DNA of 64,000 bases, from contig NVWL01000013.1 of the NCBI GenBank assembly GCA_002733645.1, forward strand, positions 30,893-94,892, written 5' to 3'. The notes under the pieces were generated by a model that saw nothing but the letters and a program-made list of their open reading frames with translations, was not told where the DNA came from and ran no database searches. The position numbers and the translations under genes are program-made. Source of the stretch: Oceanobacter sp. (lineage in GTDB: Bacteria; Pseudomonadota; Gammaproteobacteria; Pseudomonadales; Oceanobacteraceae). Every line of letters begins with the position of its first letter. The stretch's first letter is position 1. Positions 7,914 to 15,549 of the stretch are shown piece by piece.

Positions 7914-10436
7914 ATGCCGCAGGAATCCTTGATACCGAAACTCCCTACGCTGGAGTACCCGCCGCTCGGAAAACCGGGCGACGAAGTGCATGGGGTTGAT
8001 GGATCGGTCAAGCCTCATTGGCAGTACGTTATGGACAGCTTCTCAGCGTTACCGCTGAATGCGCTGCAAGAACGTCAGAATAAAGCCAGCCGTCTGTTAC
8101 GTGACGATGGTGCTAGCTATAACGTATACAGCGATGAGCAAAGCTCGTCCCGTCATTGGGGGCTAGACCTTGTACCCAATATCATTAGCAGTGAAAACTG
8201 GGGTGATATTGAAGCAGCACTGTTAGAGCGGTCAGAGCTGTTTAATATGTTGTTGCGGGATATCTATGGTCCGCGCCAGCTTATTCGTACGGGCGTTATT
8301 CCACCAGAAGCAATCTATGCGCATCGTGGTTTTTTACGTGCTTGCCAAGGTATTAAACTGCCCGGCGACCATGAATTAATCACCCATGCGGTGGATATGA
8401 TCCGTGGTGCGGATGGCCGCATGATCGTGCTGGCAGACCGTACGCAATCCCCTAGCGGCACTGGTTATGCGCTTGAAAACCGTACCGTTATGTCACGTGT
8501 ATTACCTAGCATGTTTCGTGATAGCCACGTGCATCGTCTTGCTGGTTACTTTCAGCAATTGCGTACCAAGCTACTGAGCCTGTGCCCGCATCGTGCTAAC
8601 CCTCGTGTGGCAGTATTAACCCCTGGGCCGCGCAACGAAACCTACTTCGAACACGCCTACCTCGCTAATTACCTCGGCTTTTATCTCGTACAAAGTGACG
8701 ATTTGGTCGTGCGTGGCGGCTTCTTATGGATGAAGTCTCTCGATGGGCTTAACCGCGTTGATGTGGTGCTTCGTCGCGTGGATGACTCCTATTGCGACCC
8801 GGTTGAGTTACGTAGTGATTCGCGCTTAGGTGTGCCGGGCATGCTTGATGTAGTTCGTGCGGGCAATGTTGTGGTTGCTAACTCGCTAGGGTCGGGCATT
8901 CTTGAGAACCCGGTGCTGCTCAAATACTTGCCGGATATCAGTCGTGCGTTACTCGGTCGTGAATTACGCATGGACAGCGTCACCACCTACTGGTGTGGTG
9001 ACGAGGCGGATCTCTCTTACGTTTTGGCGCACCTTGATCGATTAGTTGTAAAAAGCACCTATCGTAAGCCTGGTCAGTTCAGTACCAACGGCACCTTGGC
9101 ATCAGCGGCAGAGCTGGAAAAACTGCGCGCAGCGATACTCGCTAACCCAATGAATTATGTTGCTCAGCCGATATTGTCGTCTAACTTTTTACCTACCTTC
9201 GACAACGAAGCGCTCTCGCCACGTCCGGCTATCTTACGCAGCTTTACCGTGGCTGGTGCTGGCTCATATTCGGTAATGCCGGGCGGTTTGACCCGTGTCG
9301 GCAACGAAGATGGCAGCTTTATTATCTCTAGCCAAGTGGGAGCTTCTAGCAAAGACACTTGGGTGGTGGCCTCCGAGCCGCAACGAGAGATGGAGAAGCC
9401 ACCAGAAGATACGTTAGCCGCGCGCGATTCCGAAATTATTAATTTACCAAGCCGAGTGTTAGAAAACTTGTTCTGGATGGGGCGTTACGCCGAACGCGCA
9501 GAAGCCTGTTTGCGTATATTGCGTACCACCTATCGTCAGCTGAACGGCGAAGATCCATTATCGTCTGACATGCGGGTTCATCTCTTAGACGCCGTGTCTA
9601 AGTTAGCCTCTGTCACTGTAACTGAGGTGCCTGAGTCCGATCGCAGCATGATCAGTTTATTGCGTGAAGGCACGGTGCCTGCGGCGATTGCAGGCGTGTT
9701 GAATAGTATGCTGTTCTGTGCGGAAGAAGCCAAAGAGCTGTTGTCGTCTGATACCTACCGTGTGATCAATGACATTCGTGACTCCATTCCATTGCTAGAT
9801 ACCGAGCTGGGGGATCACTTCCAGACGCCAGATGAAGTACTCGATCCATTGGTCACCGCTTTAATGGCGTTGGCGGGCTTGAATCATGAAAGCATGACCC
9901 GTGGTTATGGCTGGCGCTTTATGGACTTAGGTCGTCGCTTAGAGCGCGCGGTTCAAACCGCTAATTTGACGGAGTGCTTGTTGGTGCCAGAACTGCCTGA
10001 GCCAGATCAATCACGTATCGCGGAAGCCATGTTAATCGCCCAAGAAGGTTTGATCAGTTATCGTCGCCGGTATGGTGCGCGTCCTGATGTAACCATTGGA
10101 CTGAACTTAGTGCTTCTCGACCCGGACAGCCCGCGTTCTGTGATGTATCAATTAACCCGAATGGTTATGCACTTACGTAAGTTGCCGAAAGGCAGCAGTC
10201 CGCTGCATGAAATGACACCGATCGATAAAGCCTTGCTTGAGTGTACGACTCAACTGCGGCTAGCCTCGTTAACAGAGTTGGCACACCCCTCTGAATCTCA
10301 ACGCCAGAACCTAAGCAAGCATATGCAAAGCATGAGTGAATCTTTAATGTCGATCAGCGAAATGATCAGTGACCGTTACTTTGATCACCGTGAAGCGTCA
10401 CAGCAGCTGGTGTCTGTTAAGTGGGAAGGCCTCTGA
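7914..10436 (+). CDS. circularly permuted ATP-grasp / alpha-E fusion protein
   Basis: This 840-residue protein joins both upstream partners in one chain. Residues about 30-480 form a circularly permuted ATP-grasp domain (VLADRTQSPSGTGYALENR; VVLRRVDDSYCDP; SSQVGASSKDTWVV). Residues about 510-830 form an alpha-E domain (LPSRVLENLFWMGRYAERAEACLRI; GWRFMDLGRRLERAVQT). The fusion supports physical cooperation of the two domains. In the ATP-grasp half, the KPANESGG segment of the first protein is replaced by KSTYRKPG, so ATP binding or catalysis may differ. The gene lies 60 bp after the first set, and its stop overlaps the next gene's start (TGATG). Confidence 0.88.
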   Translation: MPQESLIPKLPTLEYPPLGKPGDEVHGVDGSVKPHWQYVMDSFSALPLNALQERQNKASRLLRDDGASYNVYSDEQSSSRHWGLDLVPNIISSENWGDIEAALLERSELFNMLLRDIYGPRQLIRTGVIPPEAIYAHRGFLRACQGIKLPGDHELITHAVDMIRGADGRMIVLADRTQSPSGTGYALENRTVMSRVLPSMFRDSHVHRLAGYFQQLRTKLLSLCPHRANPRVAVLTPGPRNETYFEHAYLANYLGFYLVQSDDLVVRGGFLWMKSLDGLNRVDVVLRRVDDSYCDPVELRSDSRLGVPGMLDVVRAGNVVVANSLGSGILENPVLLKYLPDISRALLGRELRMDSVTTYWCGDEADLSYVLAHLDRLVVKSTYRKPGQFSTNGTLASAAELEKLRAAILANPMNYVAQPILSSNFLPTFDNEALSPRPAILRSFTVAGAGSYSVMPGGLTRVGNEDGSFIISSQVGASSKDTWVVASEPQREMEKPPEDTLAARDSEIINLPSRVLENLFWMGRYAERAEACLRILRTTYRQLNGEDPLSSDMRVHLLDAVSKLASVTVTEVPESDRSMISLLREGTVPAAIAGVLNSMLFCAEEAKELLSSDTYRVINDIRDSIPLLDTELGDHFQTPDEVLDPLVTALMALAGLNHESMTRGYGWRFMDLGRRLERAVQTANLTECLLVPELPEPDQSRIAEAMLIAQEGLISYRRRYGARPDVTIGLNLVLLDPDSPRSVMYQLTRMVMHLRKLPKGSSPLHEMTPIDKALLECTTQLRLASLTELAHPSESQRQNLSKHMQSMSESLMSISEMISDRYFDHREASQQLVSVKWEGL

Positions 10437-11314
10437 TGAAATATCGCATTAGTCATATCACCGCTTACAAATACGCCAGCCGCGTATCGCATTGCTACAA
10501 CCTTGCGCAGATGATGCCGCGCACGACCCTTCGACAGACCTGTTTTAACAGTAAAGTTGAAGTGTCGCCGAAGGTATCGCGTGAGAGTCGACGTGAAGAT
10601 TTTTTTGGCAATAACGTGTTTCAGTTTGAGATTCAAAACCCGCATCGAGAGCTAGTGATTACCGCCACTAGCCAAGTAGAAACACGGCCTCAAATCGTGG
10701 ATACCAACCTTGATTTGGGCAGCACCTGTGCAGAAGCTTTGCTTAAAATGCGGCAGTCTAAATCGGAAGACGTACTCTTAGCTCGTGAGTTTCAACTCGA
10801 CTCCGCCATGATTGCCTCGAGTAATGAATTGCGTGATTTTGCCCAAGATTTGTTCACGCCTGATCGTTCTTTACTCTCGGCGGTATCTGCTTTGACCGAG
10901 CGAATTTTTACCGACTTCACCTACTCGCCGTTATCCACCACCATTGCCACGCCGATTGCCGATGTAATGAAAAATCGCAAAGGCGTTTGCCAAGACTTTG
11001 CACACCTTCAGATTGGGTGTTTGCGCGCCATGGGCTATGCCGCCAAGTACGTCTCTGGCTATCTGGAAACTTTACCGCCACCAGGTGAAGAGAAAATGGT
11101 GGGGGTCGATGCAACCCACGCATGGTTGTCAGTATTTTCACCGGGAGAAGGCTGGGTAGAGTTTGACCCAACCAACAACTGTCTCGCAGGCGAACAGCAC
11201 ATCATTACCTCCTGGGGACGTGACTTTAACGATGTCACACCACTTAAGGGCGTGATCTTTGGTGGTGGCCGTAACCCGGGCATGACCGTCTCTGTGGATG
11301 TCAGCCGGGTATAG
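10436..11314 (+). CDS. transglutaminase-like family protein
   Basis: This 292-residue transglutaminase-like protein shows the expected N-terminal beta domain (MKYRISHITAYKYASRVSHC) and papain-like core: NRKGVCQDFAHLQIGCLRAMGY around the Cys, DATHAWLSVFSPGEGWVEFDPTNN around the His and Asp. I use ATG 10436 rather than the GTG at 10421, because a strong GGGAAGG ribosome site ends a few bases upstream and the ATG overlaps the previous stop by one base. It is the stand-alone counterpart of the N-terminal part of the 1124-residue protein and completes the second ATP-grasp/alpha-E/transglutaminase set. Confidence 0.88.
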   Translation: MKYRISHITAYKYASRVSHCYNLAQMMPRTTLRQTCFNSKVEVSPKVSRESRREDFFGNNVFQFEIQNPHRELVITATSQVETRPQIVDTNLDLGSTCAEALLKMRQSKSEDVLLAREFQLDSAMIASSNELRDFAQDLFTPDRSLLSAVSALTERIFTDFTYSPLSTTIATPIADVMKNRKGVCQDFAHLQIGCLRAMGYAAKYVSGYLETLPPPGEEKMVGVDATHAWLSVFSPGEGWVEFDPTNNCLAGEQHIITSWGRDFNDVTPLKGVIFGGGRNPGMTVSVDVSRV

Positions 11315-11420
11315 CGCGTCAGACTCTTGATCCTCTATCAGACCTTAGACTTTAAGCTAATGCCAATACGCTGTTATTCGGGTTAGCTTAAAGATATTCA
11401 GGTTTGTATACGGAGACAAC

Positions 11421-11639
11421 ATGACTGCCGAACGCCAAGAGTTACCCACCACCCGCTTCGAGCGAATCTTCTTTCGTTACTTCGCTTGGTTCCCTGTTAT
11501 CACCTTGCCTGTATTGGTATGGGATCTGATGGCGCAGGGGCAAACCGGCATGGGCGCGATTATTGGCCTTGTTCACGCGGTATTGGTGTTTCGATTTGTG
11601 TCGGTGAATAATGTGCCGGGCTGGTTTCGCCGCCGTTAA
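11421..11639 (+). CDS. small hypothetical membrane protein
   Basis: This 72-residue protein starts at ATG 11421 with a GGAGA ribosome site about 5 bases upstream. Two hydrophobic stretches (FAWFPVITLPVLVWDLM near residues 20-36; AIIGLVHAVLVFRFVSV near 45-61) suggest a helical hairpin in the inner membrane with a basic C-terminal tail (WFRRR). No family is recognised. It lies about 100 bp after the transglutaminase gene, so co-transcription is possible but not shown. Confidence 0.6.
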   Translation: MTAERQELPTTRFERIFFRYFAWFPVITLPVLVWDLMAQGQTGMGAIIGLVHAVLVFRFVSVNNVPGWFRRR

Positions 11640-11661
11640 CACCGACACTCATCACGTAGAC

Positions 11662-12246
11662 TTATTGACCAAAGTGAAAGGAAACGCCGACGTTAAATAA
11701 ACGGTCGGTTATGTTTGCGGTTGTTTCGTTAACTTCATTTTTTACGCGATATTTATTTAGTTGACCGCCAATGTTTAAACTAGTGCGCTCACTGATGAAT
11801 TTTTGTAACTCGACATTCAGCTGGATCCCTTTTCCTTTTGCGCTACCGGCACTGTCATTCACAGATTGACGTGTATGAGCGATAAGAAAGCCTGCGCCAA
11901 AATTCAGACTAACGTCATCGTTTAACGATTTATTAAAAGATAGCCCGGGTGTTAGCAGAGTCGTTGTACTGCCTAAGTTATCGTCATTTACTTCAATATC
12001 AATGTCCGAGCGAACAAAGCCAAAGCTCAGAGCAATGTTCTTTTGGAAGTAATAGCGGCTATTGATTAACAGAGTGTTGGTAGAGGTTTTAACTGTGTCG
12101 GTGTTATCAGCACTGACGATATTGGTTCCAACAGATAAGCCAGATGCTCCACCAATGTCGACACTGCCTTTCGGCATTTCCTTGGCAAATGCAGGTGCTG
12201 CGGTGATAAACGTGGCAGCAATGGCTGCAGAGATTAACGATTTCAT
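11662..12246 (-). CDS. outer-membrane beta-barrel protein (OmpW/OMP_b-brl-like)
   Basis: This 194-residue protein has a clear signal peptide (MKSLISAAIAATFITAAPAFA, cleavage after AFA). The mature part is rich in alternating hydrophobic beta strands (TLLINSRYYFQKNIALSFGFV; SLNFGAGFLIAHT; RLFNVGVSFHFGQ), typical of small eight-stranded outer-membrane barrels. AGGAGTAGGAA precedes the ATG. The Phe-rich C-terminal strand matches the usual outer-membrane targeting signal, although the last residue is Gln rather than Phe. It lies between the small membrane-protein gene and the leftover argH 3' end, so in an island-free chromosome it would sit just downstream of argH. A specific function is not evident. 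Confidence 0.75.
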   Translation of the reverse strand: MKSLISAAIAATFITAAPAFAKEMPKGSVDIGGASGLSVGTNIVSADNTDTVKTSTNTLLINSRYYFQKNIALSFGFVRSDIDIEVNDDNLGSTTTLLTPGLSFNKSLNDDVSLNFGAGFLIAHTRQSVNDSAGSAKGKGIQLNVELQKFISERTSLNIGGQLNKYRVKNEVNETTANITDRLFNVGVSFHFGQ

Positions 12247-12342
12247 TTCCTACTCCTAATGCGATACAGCTTCAATCCGGAAGCCGTAAGCATTATGCCG
12301 CAATCATCAGTGATGACGAAGCAGCATAATAAGAAACGTGTG

Positions 12343-12480
12343 TTATCGCTCTGTCAGTCTCCCTTTGGCACGACCCGCCGCGGCACGCACCTGATCCGGG
12401 GCGGTGCCGCCAATATGGTCGCGGGCAGCCACTGAGCCTTCTAGAGTCTGAATGTCGAACAAGTCGTTGCTGAATTGTTA
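12343..12480 (-). pseudogene. displaced copy of the argH 3' end
   Basis: Read on the minus strand, this stretch encodes an ArgH C-terminus ([20 protein letters not shown], then [20 protein letters not shown] and a TAA at 12343-12345). It is the same segment that ends the intact argH at 15550-15690, but with many silent and a few coding differences. Homology stops near 12480, where an in-frame TAA and AT-rich island sequence begin. It is therefore not a gene but a displaced 3' end. It keeps a good ArgH-like tail, so it may be the original chromosomal end, separated from the rest of argH when the island entered. Confidence 0.88.
12383..12414 (+). repeat. direct repeat, left copy (att-like core, argH 3' end)
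   Basis: These 32 bases are identical to 15593-15624, in the same orientation and exactly 3210 bp apart. Substitutions begin immediately on both sides (12382 and 12415). This is what an attachment-site crossover core would look like, although purifying selection on the encoded [10 protein letters not shown] residues could also keep them alike. Confidence 0.7.
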
Positions 12481-12672
12481 CTATTAGGAGATAGATAAGT
12501 CAGTTTGGGTTATATTTGTACTCAAGCCCTATGTTTTTGATTCATAGCTATGTGCTTTGGGTGAGTATTTGACGATAATTAATATATAATGGCATTCTCA
12601 AGAAGAATAAGGCTTTATATTTTTGAATCTCTGATGATACAAAATACATAAATGGAATTAGTTGAGGTTGAA
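12481..12672. promoter_or_regulatory. island leader region with possible promoter
   Basis: This AT-rich stretch separates the argH remnant from the first island gene. It contains a perfect TATAAT at 12585-12590. The only TTGACG (12569-12574) is 10 bases upstream, too close for a normal sigma-70 pair, and no good -35 is seen at 16-18 bases. A promoter here is likely from context, but its exact elements are uncertain. No small gene is evident. Confidence 0.35.
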
Positions 12673-13338
12673 ATGAAACAAACATTGAAAATAGGTATTA
12701 TGATATCAATACCTTTATCAATAATTATGACCATGATGTTTCTAGCTTTCTTTGCTGAATATTTTTTCCCTGGCTATTCAATATACCCGGAGGGAATTAT
12801 TAATGGGGCATACAAAGGAGGAATGTCAAAAATTGATTTGGTTAATTTAAATGAATTGATTAAAAATGGTGTGATTTTAACTCCAAATGATCTTTTACAA
12901 AACGTATCTGAATTTTATTCTTCGTTAATGATAATACTTACTACTATATTGACAATACTTGGTGTTATCGCTTTTATTACAATTAAAACTATTTCGCAAG
13001 ATGCAGCTGAGAGGATGGCTGAAAGTTTCACTGAAAAAGCAGTGAAAAATCATTTTGGGTCGTCTGAATTCTCAGGAGGTTTACTCTTAATTGCTAAAAA
13101 TGAGCTTAAGCCTATTATGAGTAAGATTGAAATGCAGTTGCAGGAATTTGATAATAAAAGTACTGATTTTGATGAGCTAGCAAAAACAATGTCCGATTTA
13201 CAAGTCTCAGAAGGCAGACTGGTAGATATAGAGAATAGTATTAAGGTTATTTCTACAATCGTTGCTAGTTTAGACTCTAGAGAAGAGTTTACGATATCTT
13301 CGAACATAGAAGTAGAGGGTGAACATGGCGATTCTTAA
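12673..13338 (+). CDS. uncharacterised membrane protein with coiled-coil-like tail
   Basis: This 221-residue protein is of no family I recognise. I place the start at ATG 12673, seven codons inside the longest frame, because GAGG (12664-12667) lies 5 bases upstream. One hydrophobic segment lies near residues 8-30 (IGIMISIPLSIIMTMMFLAFF), then an external loop of about 50 residues, a second segment (SSLMIILTTILTILGVIAFITI), and a C-terminal cytoplasmic half rich in charged heptad-like sequence (KNELKPIMSKIEMQLQEFD). It could be a membrane-anchored sensor or effector scaffold. Its end overlaps the metallopeptidase start by 14 bases, so the two are probably translationally coupled. Confidence 0.7.
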   Translation: MKQTLKIGIMISIPLSIIMTMMFLAFFAEYFFPGYSIYPEGIINGAYKGGMSKIDLVNLNELIKNGVILTPNDLLQNVSEFYSSLMIILTTILTILGVIAFITIKTISQDAAERMAESFTEKAVKNHFGSSEFSGGLLLIAKNELKPIMSKIEMQLQEFDNKSTDFDELAKTMSDLQVSEGRLVDIENSIKVISTIVASLDSREEFTISSNIEVEGEHGDS

Positions 13339-13879
13339 AAGAAAAAAAATTGCTGAAAATACTAAAGAAATTGATCAGCTTGATGGTTTTTCATCCCCTG
13401 ATAAATTATTAATATTAGCTAAAAACAATAATTTAGAACTCAAACCTTTAGATGTAGAGAGCTTAATTCGTTTGCTAGGAATTGGGTTGAGAATTCACCC
13501 TATGGATGAACAGAAATCAGGCTATATTAAGCTTGAAGAAGGACGTTGGGTTATAGGTGTAAATTCATTACAACATCCAAATCGACAACGCTTTACTATG
13601 GGGCATGAAATTGGCCATTTTATTTTGCATAAAGATCAAATAGGAGATGGTATTGAGGATACTTTGCTTTTTCGGGCGTCAGGATTTGGTGAGCCGGGGA
13701 TTGAAAAAGAAGCTAATGAATTTGCTGCAAAGCTATTGATGCCAGAGTTTTATTTCAAACAGGAAATTGAAAGATTTCAAGGTGATATTAAAGCAATCTC
13801 AAGAAGCATGAAGCTTTCATCTATGGCAGTATCTATTAGAGCTCAGCATCTGGGTTATAAGGTTAAAAATGAGATCTGA
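13325..13879 (+). CDS. ImmA/IrrE-type zinc metallopeptidase
   Basis: This 184-residue protein contains the zinc-protease motif HEIGH (within TMGHEIGHFILHK) and the downstream EANEFAAKLLMP segment that supplies the third metal ligand in ImmA/IrrE (COG2856) proteins. Family members cleave repressors, as in ICEBs1 ImmA or Deinococcus IrrE, and are common in defence and toxin-antitoxin settings. No N-terminal helix-turn-helix is visible, so it is the stand-alone form and its target is presumably another protein. ATG 13325 is preceded by GAGGG at 13315-13319; the GTG at 13319 is a less likely start. It overlaps both neighbours (14 and 11 bases). Confidence 0.85.
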   Translation: MAILKRKKIAENTKEIDQLDGFSSPDKLLILAKNNNLELKPLDVESLIRLLGIGLRIHPMDEQKSGYIKLEEGRWVIGVNSLQHPNRQRFTMGHEIGHFILHKDQIGDGIEDTLLFRASGFGEPGIEKEANEFAAKLLMPEFYFKQEIERFQGDIKAISRSMKLSSMAVSIRAQHLGYKVKNEI

Positions 13880-14915
13880 ACGTTATATTCCAATAATAAA
13901 AACTACTGACGCTGAAATTAAAGGTTATCAGAAGCTTAGTGATCACGTAAAAAAAAGTATACTCCCATTATTTGAACTGACTCGTTCAAGGCCCGTAAAA
14001 GGTTTCCCTAGCGGTGATATACATAGGCGAATGGCTCAGCTAAGAGAATATACAAATGGAAACCCATTTCTTCTAGATATTACTAAACATGAAGATCTAT
14101 CTAATCCTCAAATTGATGCGCTTTTGGATGATACAAATGGGTTTCAAGAGTGGAGAGTGTTTCTAGATAGGTATTCAGATTTGCAAGTTATACCGATGCT
14201 TCATTTGTATCCGGATGACCTTGAAAATTTTAAACTATTCGTTGAATTGACTAGTAAAAAATTTAAAGCTTATGCTTTTCGAATAGGTTTAGAAACAACA
14301 GCTGAGGAGTTAGATATTTATTTGGAAGAACTGACAAAAGTTCTGGATGTAAAGGATCGATTGATTGTTGTGATTGATGCAGAATATGTACATGAGAAAA
14401 ATATAGATGAGTCTAAAATTGATATATCTTCGCTTGTTGATAAATGTCTTGCTCGTAGTATAAAACATATAAGTGTTAATAGTTCTTCTTTTCCTTCATC
14501 AGTGAAATCGAGGATTGGTGGTGGTGATAAAGAAGGAGTAATGAAAATATTAGAGCTAGATTTATTTCAATATTTAAATTTGAAACATGACTCTAGAGTT
14601 ATTTTTTATGGAGATTACGCCGGTATACACCCAATTAGATTGACTATCGCTGGCGGGAATTGGGTTCCAAGGGTAGATCAAACAACAAACGATGATTATA
14701 TATATAAGCGATTCAGGAGGGATGATGGTGGCTATGTTACGGCTGCGAGAGAGATAGTTGTGTGGAATAAATTTTTAAAAATAGACTGCTGGGGTTATGA
14801 TCAGATAATCAAAGCATCTGAAGGGTTGCCGGAAGGTAAAAGTCCAGCTTTTTGGATTTCTGTTAGATTAAATCAACATATTACTATGATGAGTCTGAAG
14901 TTTTCACCGGTTTAA
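13869..14915 (+). CDS. beta-family protein (phage beta-protein-like, PF14350 type)
   Basis: The 348-residue protein starts with ERYIPIIKTTDAEIKGYQKL and continues with KKSILPLFELTRSR. That opening is typical of proteins annotated as beta family (phage T4 beta-like), whose biochemical function is unknown. They occur in phages and in accessory islands, often near metallopeptidase or nuclease-like genes. No transmembrane segment or nuclease motif is evident; the later part contains SRVIFYGDYAGIHPIRLTIAGG and a Trp-rich C-terminal third. It overlaps the metallopeptidase by 11 bases, and its 3' end overlaps the convergent nuclease-like gene by 12 bases. Confidence 0.7.
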   Translation: MRSERYIPIIKTTDAEIKGYQKLSDHVKKSILPLFELTRSRPVKGFPSGDIHRRMAQLREYTNGNPFLLDITKHEDLSNPQIDALLDDTNGFQEWRVFLDRYSDLQVIPMLHLYPDDLENFKLFVELTSKKFKAYAFRIGLETTAEELDIYLEELTKVLDVKDRLIVVIDAEYVHEKNIDESKIDISSLVDKCLARSIKHISVNSSSFPSSVKSRIGGGDKEGVMKILELDLFQYLNLKHDSRVIFYGDYAGIHPIRLTIAGGNWVPRVDQTTNDDYIYKRFRRDDGGYVTAAREIVVWNKFLKIDCWGYDQIIKASEGLPEGKSPAFWISVRLNQHITMMSLKFSPV

Positions 14916-15533
14916 TATTTTAGTCGCATTTTTTCTTGATATATACAGTAAGTCATCCACGTGAACGATGTCGCCTGTTTCATCTAACAAGAACTGTAGA
15001 TTGGAAGAGTGATTCTCTTTCAGTTTGGAGTAGATCCGATATTTTATTTCAGCCAAAGTGTGTTCTTTGGAAATCATTTTTTTTATAGTGTGTGTATCAA
15101 AAGCTTTAACGTTAGATGAAGACACTTTAAACGATTGGGAAATATCTTTTCCACTTATTAATGTGAGTACTGAATATTTATCTAAACGTTTTATTTTAGT
15201 CGCACGTCTCATTATTTTTAATGCACCATTCTGCTCTAAAATTATTCCTAGTTTTTTATTTGCGATTTTTCTCGCAGATGAAAGGTGAGATTTGTTTACC
15301 ACTATATATGAATAATCGAAGCAGCGTATGTAGTCACTTGTTTGTTCGGCTAATTTGGAAAGGTTGTCGAATCTACTTTTTATTTCAAAAGAATAAAGCT
15401 CACCGTTAGAACCAAATGTAAGATCTGCGCGGCGCCTTCCATTCATGAAATTTAGTTCTTTTATAAGAAAATCTGGCGATACTGATTTAATTATCTCATC
15501 AACCAGTATCGCTATGATTTGATCTGCATTCAT
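14904..15533 (-). CDS. sce7726-like PD-(D/E)XK nuclease-fold protein
   Basis: This 209-residue protein has RRADLTF, then SFEIKSRFDNLSKLAEQ, which matches the sce7726 family and the D...ExK metal-binding core of the PD-(D/E)XK nuclease fold. The conserved tail FDYSYIVVNKSH supports this. The rest is Lys-rich and unassigned. It is transcribed opposite to the other three island genes and starts only 16 bases after the argH stop, with no terminator between, so it may be expressed by read-through from argH. No good ribosome site precedes its ATG. Nuclease activity is inferred from the motif only. Confidence 0.65.
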   Translation of the reverse strand: MNADQIIAILVDEIIKSVSPDFLIKELNFMNGRRRADLTFGSNGELYSFEIKSRFDNLSKLAEQTSDYIRCFDYSYIVVNKSHLSSARKIANKKLGIILEQNGALKIMRRATKIKRLDKYSVLTLISGKDISQSFKVSSSNVKAFDTHTIKKMISKEHTLAEIKYRIYSKLKENHSSNLQFLLDETGDIVHVDDLLYISRKNATKILNR

Positions 15534-15549
15534 AAATTATTTGTTATTT

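Noticed and set aside
11662..12246. Outer-membrane protein as part of the argH island
   Set aside because: It lies outside the direct repeats and its composition fits the flanking chromosome.
12569..12590. TTGACG plus TATAAT as a standard promoter
   Set aside because: The spacing is only 10 bases; TATAAT may still be used with an unseen -35, so it is reported only as a tentative leader element.
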